From Cardiocondyla obscurior (lineage: Eukaryota; Arthropoda; Insecta; Hymenoptera; Formicidae): a DNA stretch of 64,000 nt. Below the pieces are notes generated by a model. It worked only from the letters and a program-made list of their open reading frames with translations. It was not told where the DNA came from and did not search any database. The stretch spans positions 2,798,395 through 2,862,394 of the forward strand of contig NC_091872.1 of the NCBI RefSeq assembly GCF_019399895.1, written 5' to 3'. Both the position numbers and the translations under genes were made by a program. Below, in pieces: positions 26,465 through 39,479 of the stretch (within the stretch, counting starts at the first letter, position 1; every line of letters begins with the position of its first letter).

Positions 26465-29400
26465 ATGGGCGGTAAGTTTCGCCAGCGATTACCAAATTCG
26501 GGCCGAATCCAGAGACTCCCCGTATCCGGCACGCGGTTCGCCGGCCGATAACGTCGCTCGCCGGTCTTGACCCGATGACCTTCGGCGTACGAACGTTTCT
26601 ATTTTCTCTTTACTCGCTTTCGCTTCTTTTTTTTTTTTTTCCTTTTTTCACCGCGACGCGACCGGCGCCGACACGAACGGATTCACCGATCACTCATCGA
26701 TCTCGCGGATCCAAAACATCCTTCGACGTGCGCCGGCTCTCGATTGTTTTCCCTCTCTCCGCGCGAACGAATCTCGCAAGTCTGGGAGCTCGGAAAACCC
26801 GCGATACTCTTACGAAAAAAAAAAAACTCAAATTTACGGCGACAATTCGGCATATGCGGCGACTAGAGAGCTGACGCGAGAAGTTCTATAACGTGGTCAG
26901 TTCAGAATAACTTCGATGGGCGAGTCTTAATTCAAAACTTTTTCACGTCCGCCCAAAAAGAATCTCGTACGTACAGATATTATTTTTTATTATGTAACAT
27001 ACGATATTGCATATCAAAGTTTTTTTTTTTTTTTTTGGTACAAGAAAAAACTACTGTTAAACACGATTCGAATAAAGCGAACTTCGGATTCGGGATGAGA
27101 GAGAAAGTCGAGAGGCTGAAAAAAAAAATCGCCGAGAGATTCAGAATTTGAAATATAAACGTATTTAAATTAAATATTTCATTACATATAATCTCATATA
27201 CGTATATAAATTTCTCACGGTTTTATTTTATTTTATTTTTCTTTTTTTTTTGTGTGTAAAGTTAGAAACGTCCTCAAATAACCGAATAAATATCACTTAA
27301 AGAGGACGCAAACCTCTTTGAAAGGCCATCTCTTTTTCCCGCAGGCAGTCGCGCTAATTGATCGCGTAATTAACAAGAAAAGAGACGAGAAATATCCGCG
27401 CGCATCTCTCTTTCTTTCTGTCTCTGTCTCTTCGAATGCTGAATTCCTCACGCGTACGAGAAACGAGATAACTCAGCGGTGGTCGGCGACGTATCTCTGA
27501 CGTTTATTCCTGGCCTGCGAAAGAGAAAGAGAAAGATAGATATTTAACGGCGCCTTGCCAAAGCTCTAAAGCTCCCGTATTTTTATTTCCCCGCGGAATT
27601 ATTCGCGGTACTTTCGACGGCGAGAAGGCGAGAGATTTTCGTCAGCCTCTCCTTTCGTCACCTGGCCAATAATCCGCACAGGTATGTTCCGGATACGCGC
27701 CAGAAAGAATCGCGATCAAAGAGCGATGCGATACTCGATATATTTTAGGATACAGAGGTTTTTTTCCCGTTTCGTGCGCAACTTTGTTCGTAAAAAAAAA
27801 AAAAAATACTCTACCTCGAATCCGCTACGTGAAGAAGAAAAATTGTCGGCGCTTATAAAATAGATTACATCGTCGTGCGATCGACCATTTCGAATAATCT
27901 CGCGCCTTTTGACTTTTATCTCGTGGAAGATACGTGCCACGATTGTTCTCACTGCCGATATACTGATGAGGACGTCGCGTCACACGTCGACTACGAACGG
28001 CATATCAATTGCGACACATGTAATTGTGAGTTATGCGAGAGATAAGAGAGAACACGCTTATATCGATCTCTCGGTTACCTTGAGTAAGCCGATTGTATCT
28101 TGATAATGCAAAAATATTTGTCTCTCGTATAAATTCTTTTTTTTATTTTTTTTTTATTTTTGAAGAAAGCAATTCCATATCGATCGTCTGTAAATAATCG
28201 AGTGCGGATTATGATTGCGTGGTTAAGAGGCCGACTTACGGGATCTATTCCTCGAATCGTCAAGTTCATTGGACTTAATCGATGACCAGCGGATACTATT
28301 TTTATGCGATCTCAATCTTGACCTCGTCTATTTTAGATTTGGGTATTCAGCATTAAAAGGGATGCGTGTGCTCTTCGCGGCGTCGTAAAAACAGACGACG
28401 TAAGCAAGAGAATGATTAACATCTTAATTAAAAGAAGAAAGAGAATATACGAGGAGAAATTAAAGAAGAAAGTTGATTAAATAAGGTTTCAATTTTTGAT
28501 ACAAATTTTTTTTTTTTTTTTTTTTTTTTTGTACCTTCTCTTGCTTTTCTTATTACAGTACGTATATGTATAAGTACAGTCGATGTGCTTTGTTTCCACT
28601 TTTAAACGTGAAGGTTAACAACTGATACCGCTAATAACACAATTCCTAGAGAATTTATTTAACTCTCACATTTTTTTTTCAGAATCCTTTGTTCGACGTT
28701 TTTATGAAATACTCCTCGAGGAATATATCCACGTCGCCGCGATTTTTGTGCGGACCGAATCTTATAAGGAAGTAGCCTGGTTCAACTCCGTCGCTCACGA
28801 GTGCTTGACCTAACGCAAGACGTATGAATGCATTTCGCCACGAATGCGAGACCGGCTCGCTATTATAAGAGCTGGAACAGCGGGCTTGTACGAATATAAA
28901 CCTACGCCGACGGTCTGCCTCCTCGGGTTTCGGGTATTCTCGCACCATAATGTTATACGTGGAAGATTTCGTCTCCGCGTCTCTCAAAGGGAAGATTAGT
29001 CCCACTCGACATTAAATATAGCGAGTGTATTAAATATTTTTCCCGTCCCCGCGTCTCTCGTTGTAATCCATGCGCGAAAGACAGCCACGTGTTTTCACGA
29101 TTTCGCTGCTGTCTTTTGCAAAAATTATCTAGCTGAAAAATCGCACGCAGAGAGATAAATCTTTTCACTTTAAAGTTAGACGGAATTCTCCGGCGTAGGA
29201 CAATAGCGGCAGTTAATTTTTGTCAGACGGCAGACGGATAGGCGGAAACATTCCTCGTGCGATCAATCAAATTGGACGTGACGTTAAACGCATGGAAACA
29301 AATTGTAAATTAAAGAGCGAGCGATAAAGTGAGGCAGACCAGACGTACTTGGACTTTTGAGAACACCGGCGACCAGAAATCCGATCCCCCTGGTCCTCTT

Positions 29401-32400
29401 CTTTCTCCGCTTCTTCTTCTCTTACCTTCTGCGCTCTTCCGTGACTCATTATTGTTCGTCACCAACGTTTATCTGCTCTGGATCCTAACATGTTCGCCCA
29501 CACGTGTTTCGGCATCGCGACGTTACGCCGCGCGCTTATTATAATAATTTATTCGCGCTAGCTTAGAGCCAAGAAGTGGGACTTGATTCGCATCAAAATC
29601 TTAATCGCACATTCTCGCATACATTTTAAATATAATCATCCGATACGTCTTCAACTTAAATTTAACGCTTCGCATCTCCGTCTTTATTCATTAATTGCCT
29701 TCGTCCCCTTTCTTTTTATTTATAACTCCCTTAACCCATTTTTCTATTTAAATCGTCAAATTGATCTGGTAAGGTTCTCACGAGTTTTAGAATCGGAAAT
29801 ATGTTGGGGTGGGACGTGCAGCGCTCGTCGGTCCTAAATATATTACGTGCTTCCGTTCTACTATTCACATGCAAAAGAGATTTTTTTTTTCTGAATGTAG
29901 CGTGGTTGATTATGCGGAATCAATGGTGTGATCAACGTCTCCAATCACGTGTACACACGATGACAGTTTTCTCGTCCACGAGGTTATCATGCGGGACTTA
30001 TTTGGCAATTTCCTAATTCGCACCAGTTCGAACTTCAACCAAATAGATCTTAATCTGCTCGAGAGAAGTTACTGTGAATAAAATCCGTATTCGTCGCAAT
30101 CGGGACTACTTTGATACTTCGGTTAGGATGGATACGTGTGCCAGCGGAGGTTTTCTTCACGTTGTATCTCTTATGTTAGTACTTTACGTCACGAATGTCT
30201 AATTATCAGTCTTTTTTTGATATGTAGCGCACGCACTTCATGAACCATTAACGCATCTTGCTCCGTTCTTCGAAGACTTTTGTTTTGTTTATTACGATCC
30301 TCATTGACGCTTATTAAAATTGACTACGTTAAAATTAGTTGGGATTAAAGAGCATAATTATATAATTATTATGTGCGATTCCGAGGCGGCGTGCTGCTCT
30401 GACGCAACTATTTTTTTTTTTTTCATCTCCCATTCCGATTCAAATGCATGCAAATGCAGCAAAGCGATGATTCTAAACCAGGCGTCGGGTGCAGTTTTAT
30501 AAAAGACGATCGCGTAGATCCAAGAGGCCGAGTTTCGTCGTAAATCCCTCACCTAAGAATAGGTGACGCGGCGTTTTATCCAGAGGGAAAATAGAGCAGA
30601 AGCCAAAACTCGCTGGTCCGCTCGCGCGCGGAGGATAGCATTCGCGATATCACGCAAAATAGAAATAGGATACACGTTATAAATAAGCACGATGAATTTT
30701 ACGGTTGTGAAAAACAAGAGATGTGCGTTCGTGCTTTCCCGTTCTCTGCCAAGTTTTCACTGCGTAGGTAAAAATTTTTCCGCGCGACGGCGATTGAATT
30801 TGCAACTTAAATGCGGCTGTAGTTGTGCATTAATAATGATTTACCTGAAGCACACGTTGAGCGAAAACAATACATTTGCATTTGTTTGAAGAGGTGCCAC
30901 TTAGTCACCGTGTGAAATCGCACATACTTGTGGAAATACTATGAAATTGTTACGAGTATATATAGAACTTTTACGCTCAGAAAATAATTAATCGTCATCT
31001 TGTTCTATTCAATTTGTTCGGTAACAAAAAAAAAAAACTATAATCTGCTATCGCTGGAAAATTTTTCTTAAATTTATGTGACGTATCTGTGATACGGAAC
31101 GCAGTCGAAAAACATAAACGTCGCGGGAAATAATTGCTTATAATTAAAGCCTCTTGACGTCGAGTCAAGAGGAAGTGAGAAAGATCTAATTATAGTACAC
31201 CCGAAGCTGGAAGGTTGCCAATATCACCTTCGTTTTCGGCTTTACCTTCCGTCTGGCGTCTCCGCTTGCATTTTTCTACGTTTTCGCTGCAGGACATACA
31301 TATTTAGTTGAGACACCATCGTAGTTTTTTTTTCAAAATCATATTTTTTAAGAATTTGATAAATAATTTGAATATTGATGATTCTAAGGTTCCAGCGATT
31401 TCTTAGAAAGAATTAAATTTTTATTTTCTATACGTAGTATAGAAATTAACATTTCTTACAATTTCTTTGTAGCCGTTTACGTATCTTTTTTTTTTTTCTT
31501 TTTGAAAGTATCAAATTCGACGCTTAGAAATGCACATTTGTAAAATACGTATCCCATGTACGTACTTAACATACGCGTACGATAACATTTGAACTTCGCC
31601 GAGTTCGTTGGCATAATTTTACAGCTTATCTTTATTACGCTTATGTAAGATCGTGGTTAATTTGGAAATCGGCGTTAACCATGAAGTGAAGTCGACGCAT
31701 TGCTTTATCAGCTCACGAGATCACAACTGACTTTGCAAATTTAGTCTCAATATTGAAGGACATTTTACATTAATACGTATACTATGCACAAAATGCGTGA
31801 GAAAATAAATTTCGACCTGGGTACACTTGATACGAAGTGAATGCATTGAGCAATCATCTTTCTTCGTTTTTATTTTCAGGATATGCATGGGTTACACTGG
31901 CTACAAACGATGCCTATTCCTTGGGAGCACTGGTCCTGGCGCACTCGTTACGTCAGGTCGGCACCAAGCACGAGCTGGCATGTCTGGTCACCCCCGGAGT
32001 GACGGCGACCATGAGGTATCGTCCTTGTTTATTGACTACGGTAACATTAACCAGATTTTTTTTTTTATCGTAACCGGGTTTTTCTTTTTAGAGAAAAGCT
32101 GGCAGCAGTATTTGCCCTAGTACAAGAAGTCAATGTTCTCGACTCGAAGGATGAGGCAAACTTGGCCTTGCTGGCTAGACCAGAATTGGGAATTACTTTT
32201 ACCAAGCTGCATTGCTGGAGGCTAACTCAATATGAAAAATGTGTATTTCTTGATGCAGACACGCTTGTGAGTAATACAAAATTGTATTTAAATTAATTAA
32301 TAATTAAAAGATAGAATAATATATAATATTAAAAAGAAAAAAGAAAAGAAATTTCTAAACGTTATTAAAAAATCTAGCTGTCACGTCGTCATACATGTGT

Positions 32401-35400
32401 TTATTGGTCCTAGGTTATACGAAATTGTGATGAATTATTTGAGCGAGAGGAATTATCAGCTGCACCTGACGTCGGATGGCCTGACTGCTTTAATTCTGGA
32501 GTATTTGTATTCAAACCGTCTCAGCAAACATTCGCGTCAATCACTGCATTCGCTGCTGCCAAGGGTTCGTTCGATGGCGGTGATCAAGGTTTGTTGAACA
32601 TGTTCTTCAGCGATTGGGCCACTAAAGACATCTCCAAGCATCTACCATTCATCTACAACTTGTGCTCTACCGCGACGTACTCGTATCTTCCTGCATTTAA
32701 ACAGTAAGTGCAAAGTACTTTTTTTTTTTTTAATTGTCATTAAATCTTTTAGCTTGTCAGTTTTTTATATTTTTTTAACTTTTGTTCGCATTCTAGATTT
32801 GGCGACGACGTGAGAATAATACACTTTATTGGCATAACAAAACCGTGGTTACAGTATTTCGACACCCTGACCGGTACCGTTCAGCCACCACCGGGATCAT
32901 CACACTTGCAACCACTGTTGCAATTGTGGTGGAACATATTCTGCGAGCAAGTTCATCCCCAATTGTCGCCTTCTATGGTAAGTAGAATCAACTTGTTACG
33001 ACATAGTATGCATTTAATATGTGAAAATGATGAATGACATTTTTAAACTTATACTTGAATCGCAAATTTATTCTCCTACTGTACTCTATATTTCTAAAAA
33101 CGAGAGATCTCTTTCTCTTGCCTATGTTGATGAAATGTAAATAACGCATTTTTTTTTTTTACTCATTTTATAATTCTCTATTTGGCTGCTAAAGATAATA
33201 TTGCAATTTCTTTCTTATACTTACGCATTTGTTTTACAAGCAAAACACTGAGAATTTATATTCCATTATAATAAAATCGAGGGTAAGATATTCTTATATA
33301 CGCGTTTCTATTGCTTGTAGGTTTTTAATAAATTATTTTTTATAGTTTACAATGTTTTGTATTTGAAGTAAGATTTATTTATTGCGTTGTATATTTGTTA
33401 AAAATTACGATGTAATTCTGATAGAGTATTAGTCCTTATAAATGTTTTAGAATTATTTCTAATAAATATTAAAATTTCTTCGAGCTATATTTATAGTCTT
33501 TTTGTAAAAATAGTTATATAAATCTAAGATTTATCAAAATGCTTGCATTTTTTCCGATGCTAAGAGCTTGCATAATGAGTGGTAGCATTTGAGAATATAA
33601 TTATAGCTATGTTTTTTTCGCTGCATTTTTACGCGATATAAAGTGTGTAAATTTTTTTGCATTTCAAATATATTTTGAACTCTAAATTTTATAAAATAAA
33701 TTTCTTGACGTCGTTGTAGGGTTCAAAATATATTCTTGAATTGCTTTTTTTTTTTTTTTTGTATATTATATTTTATATGACAAATATTAATAGCTGCATT
33801 TAGTTTAATTGCTAACTTTTTTTAAATATTTATATAAATAATTCTATAAGAACTTATATTTTTACGAGATAGTAATTATTTTATTTTAAAATATAGATAT
33901 AAATGCTCTCAATAGAATGCAATGAGAATTTATATATACACTTTTTATCATGTAACACTTTACAAAACGAATAATGCAGCTATTAACATAACAGATTTTT
34001 TTTTTTTTTTTTTTAGTAATAAGCCAGTGTCTATTTTTTTTCATTGATTTTTGTTCTTTCTAACTTATACTCTTGTAATTCACGTAAAAAATTTAATTTG
34101 ATTGCTGTACATAATAACGTTTAATTGCATTATTCGTCATATCTGTAATAAATGGGTCGAGCATGAATGTTCATGTGGCATTTGAAGCTATTGATATAAT
34201 AAAACATATTTTATTTACGGTGAAATGACATACTTTTTCGCTATTGTGTAATGTAAAACTACATAATAGAAAATATAACGCTATAAGAAAAATGGACACT
34301 GTTAAACATTTAGTTCAGTACTAACCGATCGAGTGTGCATTTTTCTGTTTTGGCATGATGCTTGCATAGGCCACCAGCACATTGGCTCCAATTTGGCACG
34401 CATTTACTCCCTCGTCCTATGTACCCTCCTTTTCTGAAATTTCTGATTACTCTGACGAAACAAGTCGTAATACGTTCAGCTCTCGGATGCCGGATTTTTC
34501 CGAATTTAAAGATCCTTGGGAAGGGTATTCTCCGCAAACCGATAACGCATCGAACGATAAGAGCGAAAATTGTTACTGTGGAATTAAATACGAGGAAACG
34601 GCGGATGTTCATCAAAGTGATCATTCAAGTGCAACTCCATTCGCGCACAATCAACAGTTTTACCACGAGCAACAGCATTCTTCTCACATACCCATTCAAA
34701 CGTATGATCAGCATCAAGAACATACTTCTTATTCTGAAGAAAATCGTAATCAAGAGCATTCTGTACAGCATACTGATCATCATCACTGGCAGCAGCACAG
34801 CGAACAAAGACATTACGTTGAACAGCATACCGAACAGTGGACTGACCAAAAACATAATCATGAGCAAAGACATCATAATGAGCAGCAGCATCACAATGAG
34901 CATAGACAATACGACGAGCATCATCAACAATTTTATCATGATTATCACAGAAATAATGAAAATAATCATCATCAGCATCAGTCAGCTCAGGAATTTCAGT
35001 CTGCCGAAATAAGGCACGAGAGCCACGCGTATCACGCCAGTGATATTAATCAAACTAGTCATCAAAATGCAGGTCATCTGAATCATATTATCTCTCATAA
35101 TGAGTCTCATGCACAGAATAGGAATCAAGATGTTCAGGATACCTCCGCACCTCATTGCTGGCGATGCAATGAAAAGAATAGCGAACAGGCGGTGGAAGCT
35201 GCGAATAAGCAGACAGACACACAGAGAATCGATTTCCCTTCTCCCTCTCCCGCACCTTGTACAGATCTCCACAATGTAGCCATGCGATCAGACCCGAATG
35301 TAACGGAACATCTAGACAATGCAAATGTAAGTAATTGTTCCCATATCATTTTTTTTTTTATTTTTTTTCTAAATTTGAGTCGAATATATTTATCACTGTA

Positions 35401-38400
35401 CGTTTCCGTACATATTTCTAAGAGTATATATCTGCTTTATTTCGTAAAAACGATATTACGAATGCATTATGATAATTATAATTAATTATACTGCTGTAAA
35501 AGCAACTTTTTTTTTATGTCATCCTTGTATTAATTTATCTTGACAATGCTTGGGACATTACTTGCACTTTTATTGGGAATACGTATTCGATACATATATA
35601 ATTAAAAATAATTTTATTTACCACTTATGTATATATTCTTATTTTACGTATGGGTCACTTATGAATATAAAGAATTACGTTGATTTTTTGGGAAACGTAA
35701 CAATTTGTCAATTTATCTTTGTGAACTAATCTATATTATTATTATGTTATATTCGTGACACGTGCATCCTATTTTAAAGTGTTTTCCATGTAAGTAGCAT
35801 CAGCTTTGTATTGTACATATACATAATTTGAGGAATGCAAAAAAAAAAAAAAAAAAGAATAAGATTGCTTGAAACGTGTGTGTATCGTGTTATCATTAAT
35901 TGATTTTTTTTATATTTTAAGAGATTTAAAATGAAAGAATATTTATATTAATTGTACAGACGGGTATCGCTGGGGCTTTGGCGCAAATGACATTGGGCGA
36001 AGCGAGAAGCTCTGAACAAGTAGCTCTGGAGGAACATATGAGGAAACAGAGTTGGGAACAAGGACAGATCGACTACATGGGTCGCGACAGCTTTGACAAT
36101 ATATGGAAGAAGATCTGTGAAACGCTTTCTTTTACGCCACAACAGCAGTCAACTCCCTTAAAAGAGGTAATTTAGTGTCGAATGATGTCTATCGTAATGA
36201 AGAAGTTTAATTTATTATTATTCTGATAATAATAATTTTACAATTATGCGTAGGATGCTACTTTAGAGACCACTGTAAAAGAAATTGCTCCAAAAGAAAC
36301 TCCTGAAGCACCTGCAGATGTCAAAGTGGATACACCAGCCGGTATGTTTTATTATTACACATAAAATAATCATAATTCATTTTTTAAGTACATTTATGAA
36401 TTTAAATTGCAGGTAATCATATATCATAAAAGAATTTATGCACGCAGAAACTGAAATAATAATATTTGACGAGCACTCTTTGCTCGTTGAAATAATTAAA
36501 AAAAAAAAAAATGCGAAATATTTTTCAATCAATTTAATGTGCTCTCGCGGGTGCAAAGCCATTAACTGTTTCCTCAAGTATGCTTTGTTTTTGTTTGATT
36601 TTTTTTTTCGTTCCACTTAATACCGCATGCAATAATCAGTTTCATAGTTACGAATTGAAGATTGTTGAGAGAGGAAACGATTTAAAGCGATACGCTTATA
36701 TTGATATATGAATTTGCATTGCGATATTTTGAGCAAAAAAAAATACAAAACGATATTATACTACTCTTAATGCAATTTATTTAGTTTGAGTGTTTGTGAA
36801 ACAGGAACAGAGGACAGCAACTAACAGATCCTGGCGCCATAGCATTGCTGCGTCTTGTATTGTCGTTTTGCTTTAATGGGGTAAATATTTTATGTACTCA
36901 CACAAAAATATTCTATTTTAACATTATTATTGTACTTTCTTTTTAAATTTATAATACTTTAAAATTATTTAAAATGATATTGTTTAAAACAGTTGTTCTT
37001 ATTATTAAAATTCTTTTAATTTTTATACTACTCCTTTAGTTATCTGTAGAAAAAAATGCACAAATAAATTAAAAATTGCTTTTTCATCTTACGTTAAAAT
37101 ATTTATCGTTCAGCGAATTGTATATATTTTTCATACATTTTTAAAATCGCGAACATAATTAATATGCAAAATCTATGCACATTCAATATTATATGTATAC
37201 ACGAAATGTGTGAGATACAGTCTATAGATACTTTACAAATTATTACTTTATGCTTCTGTATAAATAACATGTTTTTATAGTTATCTACTAACTAAATATT
37301 GCTTTTTTAACCCGTTGCAATCGGCTTTCATCCATCTATTAAAGATATTGTCATGCATTATATGTGCAAAATGTTGAGCTACATTTATATCCGCTTTATA
37401 TGCTTTATATCAACAGCGAGCACACATAAGCATTATATCGTATGCGAAATTATATACATCTAATTTATTAAAATGCTTAACAAATGTTTAATATTACTCA
37501 TTATTTATTCGTGGTTTACTCGTTTATTTCGTCGCATATTTCAATTTGAAACAGAATCAGATTTGCTCATTATGATCATCAATCATCGTCTATTCTCCTT
37601 AAAATTACGAGATGTAAATATGTGATTTTTTTAAATATTAATCAATAATTTTACTTTATTCTTTAATTAAAAAAGAAAAAGAAAACGGTCTCTATTCACC
37701 GTACAGAATTTTTGCACGACTTTTTCACTCAAGTTTTTAGAATAGTTTTAATCTGTACATGTTCTGTATTTGTTCAATCGCATTTATATCTGTAATTTTC
37801 GTTTTTTCTTTTTTTTTCTGCATTTAGTTGAAGCGGAAAAAGATCCAACGCAATCTCTGATACGCGAAATTTCTCAAGAGGAGAAACTTTCAACGACGCA
37901 ACTCGAGCAGAAAACACCCGCGTTAATATCTGAGAAAGATATAGTAGAAGAAGCTGTCACAACGAAAGCACCCAGCGAGCCGGTACAAGATGTTTGCACG
38001 AGAACAGAAACGAAACCAGAGGCTGTAAAATCATGCGAAACTAGTGCTCAAGTACCTCAATCGTTGTCAGAATCACTACCCGCAGTACAATGCGAGCTCC
38101 CAAGTCCATTAGTTTGCAAAATGCCTGGGCAAGAAGCATCTACGCCAGTTACGAAAATTGGTGGTATTGAGTCAACTCCTACTGAGGCTAAATCAGAAAC
38201 TACAACTTCAACTGATCAAGCCGTAACGCAGCCGACGACTCCGATTAGTTTAGATAGTCCACAGGATATTACTGTAACGAGCAAAGTGCAGAAAGAAAAC
38301 GCTACGAAACGTGCAATTGAATCCACACCTGACGTAACGCAGCCTCTTACGATAGATCCAGGCGAGCAGCATGCTGAAATGCTATTGGCGGCTTCTGAGA

Positions 38401-39479
38401 TCTCCACTGTGAGTCCCGTGCCTATTCAGGTGGCAGAATCTGTTCTTCAAGCTGAGCCTAAAGAGTCCGTATTGGGCGCGGCTACGGTCGTGAGCGATCA
38501 AGCGATTGCAACGACGGTCACAGCTGTGCACGAGCCTACGGATATTACTCCTACACCGGCTCCGATAGAATCTGTTCAATTGAATGGATCAGCTTGCGAA
38601 ATTGAAAGACGCAGCGATGCGATTTTAGCTTCCAGTTTACCGGAAAAGACTGATTCTTCTACTGAGGCAGCCAAAGAACCTGCGAGCGATTTGGTTACGA
38701 CTAAAGAGATATCACCGGTTATCGAAGAAAAGATAGCAACTAGTAGCGATACGGTATCTTTAGAAAAATCTGTAAAAGAATCTGAACAAGTTGCAAAATC
38801 TGAAACGTCGGAAACTAAGCCTGTGGAACAAATTGAGATAGAAATGGCAGAATTGAAATTGTCGGGGCAGACGAAAGCTGCACCAGAAAAGTCAGCGGAG
38901 CAAGCTGAAAAAGCAACGTCTATCGAAGCCGAAGCATCGGAAGCGGCAGCGAGATCGTCGAGTGAGGAAGTTTCAGAATTGCCGATTACGGAGCAGAGTT
39001 CACTATCGGAAGGACCTATTGACGCAAAACTGTCAAACGTTCCGTCAACGCCGACAGTAATCGAAGCCACCCCACCAACTAGTCCATCCGCGGAGAGCGC
39101 GCAGGAAACGGAGGAAGCGAAAAAGAGCTTAAAAAAGTCCGATTCTACGGACGGCGCCGAGGGGGAGAGCGCGGACAAAAAGGGGACGAAGAAGACCGTG
39201 AAGAAAATAACGAAGAAACCGAAGACGAAATCCGAAGAGGCGTCCACAGCCGCGACGGAAGGCACCGCCGCGGATAATTCACAAATTCACAAGGCGAAGA
39301 AAACCGTGAAGACAACGAAGAAGACTAGCACGAAAACCCTGGAAACTGACGCGAGCGTGCCGGAAACACCACCGCCACCAGCGTCAGCGGGTGCCGGTGG
39401 CATCGAGGCTCCTGTTCCGCCCAAGCGGAAGACAAAAAGCGCAAACACGAAAGGCAAGAAGTCTGAGGTGGAGGAATAA
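26465..39479 (+). CDS. GYG1: Glycogenin, giant form with extended C-terminus
   Basis: Nine plus-strand exons: 26465-26471, 31880-32015, 32092-32266, 32414-32703, 32797-32977, 34370-35326, 35960-36166, 36254-36341 and 37828-39479. All are phase-consistent, giving about 1230 residues. Role: self-glucosylating glycosyltransferase (GT8) that primes glycogen. Seen: MGGYAWVTLATNDAYSLGAL, whose first 2.3 codons are a separate exon; the Mn-binding DAD at 102-104; FNSGVFVFKPS; GGDQGLLNMF; and the acceptor Tyr195 in TYSYLPAF, the same number as in human GYG1. Residues 264-582 (one exon) are Ser-rich then His/Gln-rich. Residues 610-638 (RKQSWEQGQIDYMGRDSF and on) match the glycogen-synthase-binding end of vertebrate glycogenin. 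Residues 652-1230 are a low-complexity Ser/Thr/Glu/Ala stretch ending in Lys-rich repeats. The catalytic part is certain; which isoforms use the extensions is not. Confidence 0.95.
26472..31879 (+). other. Glycogenin intron 1 (5.4 kb)
   Basis: Starts GTAAGT right after the 7-nt coding part of exon 1 and ends TTTTCAG before exon 2. It is AT-rich with CpG-rich patches at the left. It contains many A/T runs (for example 25 T near 28506-28530), an inverted repeat at 31150-31172, and one minus-strand open frame of 108 codons (29005-28679) that I could not support as a gene. Confidence 0.8.
31150..31172. repeat. 9-bp perfect inverted repeat in glycogenin intron 1
   Basis: Arms CCTCTTGAC (31150-31158) and GTCAAGAGG (31164-31172) flank the 5-nt GTCGA. 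The pairing is exact. It could be a protein-binding palindrome or simply chance in 64 kb. Confidence 0.85.
32978..34369 (+). other. Glycogenin intron 5
   Basis: 1.4-kb AT-rich intron between the end of the catalytic domain exons and the His/Gln-rich exon. It has T-runs near 33750 and 33995. No nested gene is visible. Because the intron and the next exon are both phase 0, the next exon can be skipped without a frameshift. Confidence 0.8.
35327..35959 (+). other. Glycogenin intron 6
   Basis: AT-rich intron after the His/Gln-rich exon, phase 0. Reading through the donor would add about 53 residues and stop at 35483-35485, so intron retention here would give a different end. No independent gene is seen. 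Confidence 0.75.
36342..37827 (+). other. Glycogenin intron 8, with possible short alternative exon
   Basis: 1.5-kb AT-rich intron before the giant last exon. Within it, an acceptor AACAG at 36800-36804 followed by 36805-36824 would finish the frame as GTEDSN and stop (TAA at 36822-36824), giving a glycogenin that ends soon after exon 8. The alternative exon is inferred from phase and splice consensus only. Confidence 0.55.

Noticed and set aside
34625..34978. 117-codon Met/Ile/Leu-rich minus-strand frame resembling a membrane protein
   Set aside because: Antisense of the His/Gln-rich glycogenin exon; CAT and GAT codons read backwards give Met and Ile.
38576..39265. 229-codon open frame on the minus strand
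   Set aside because: It lies exactly opposite the glycogenin last exon and is a shadow of that codon-biased, repetitive frame.
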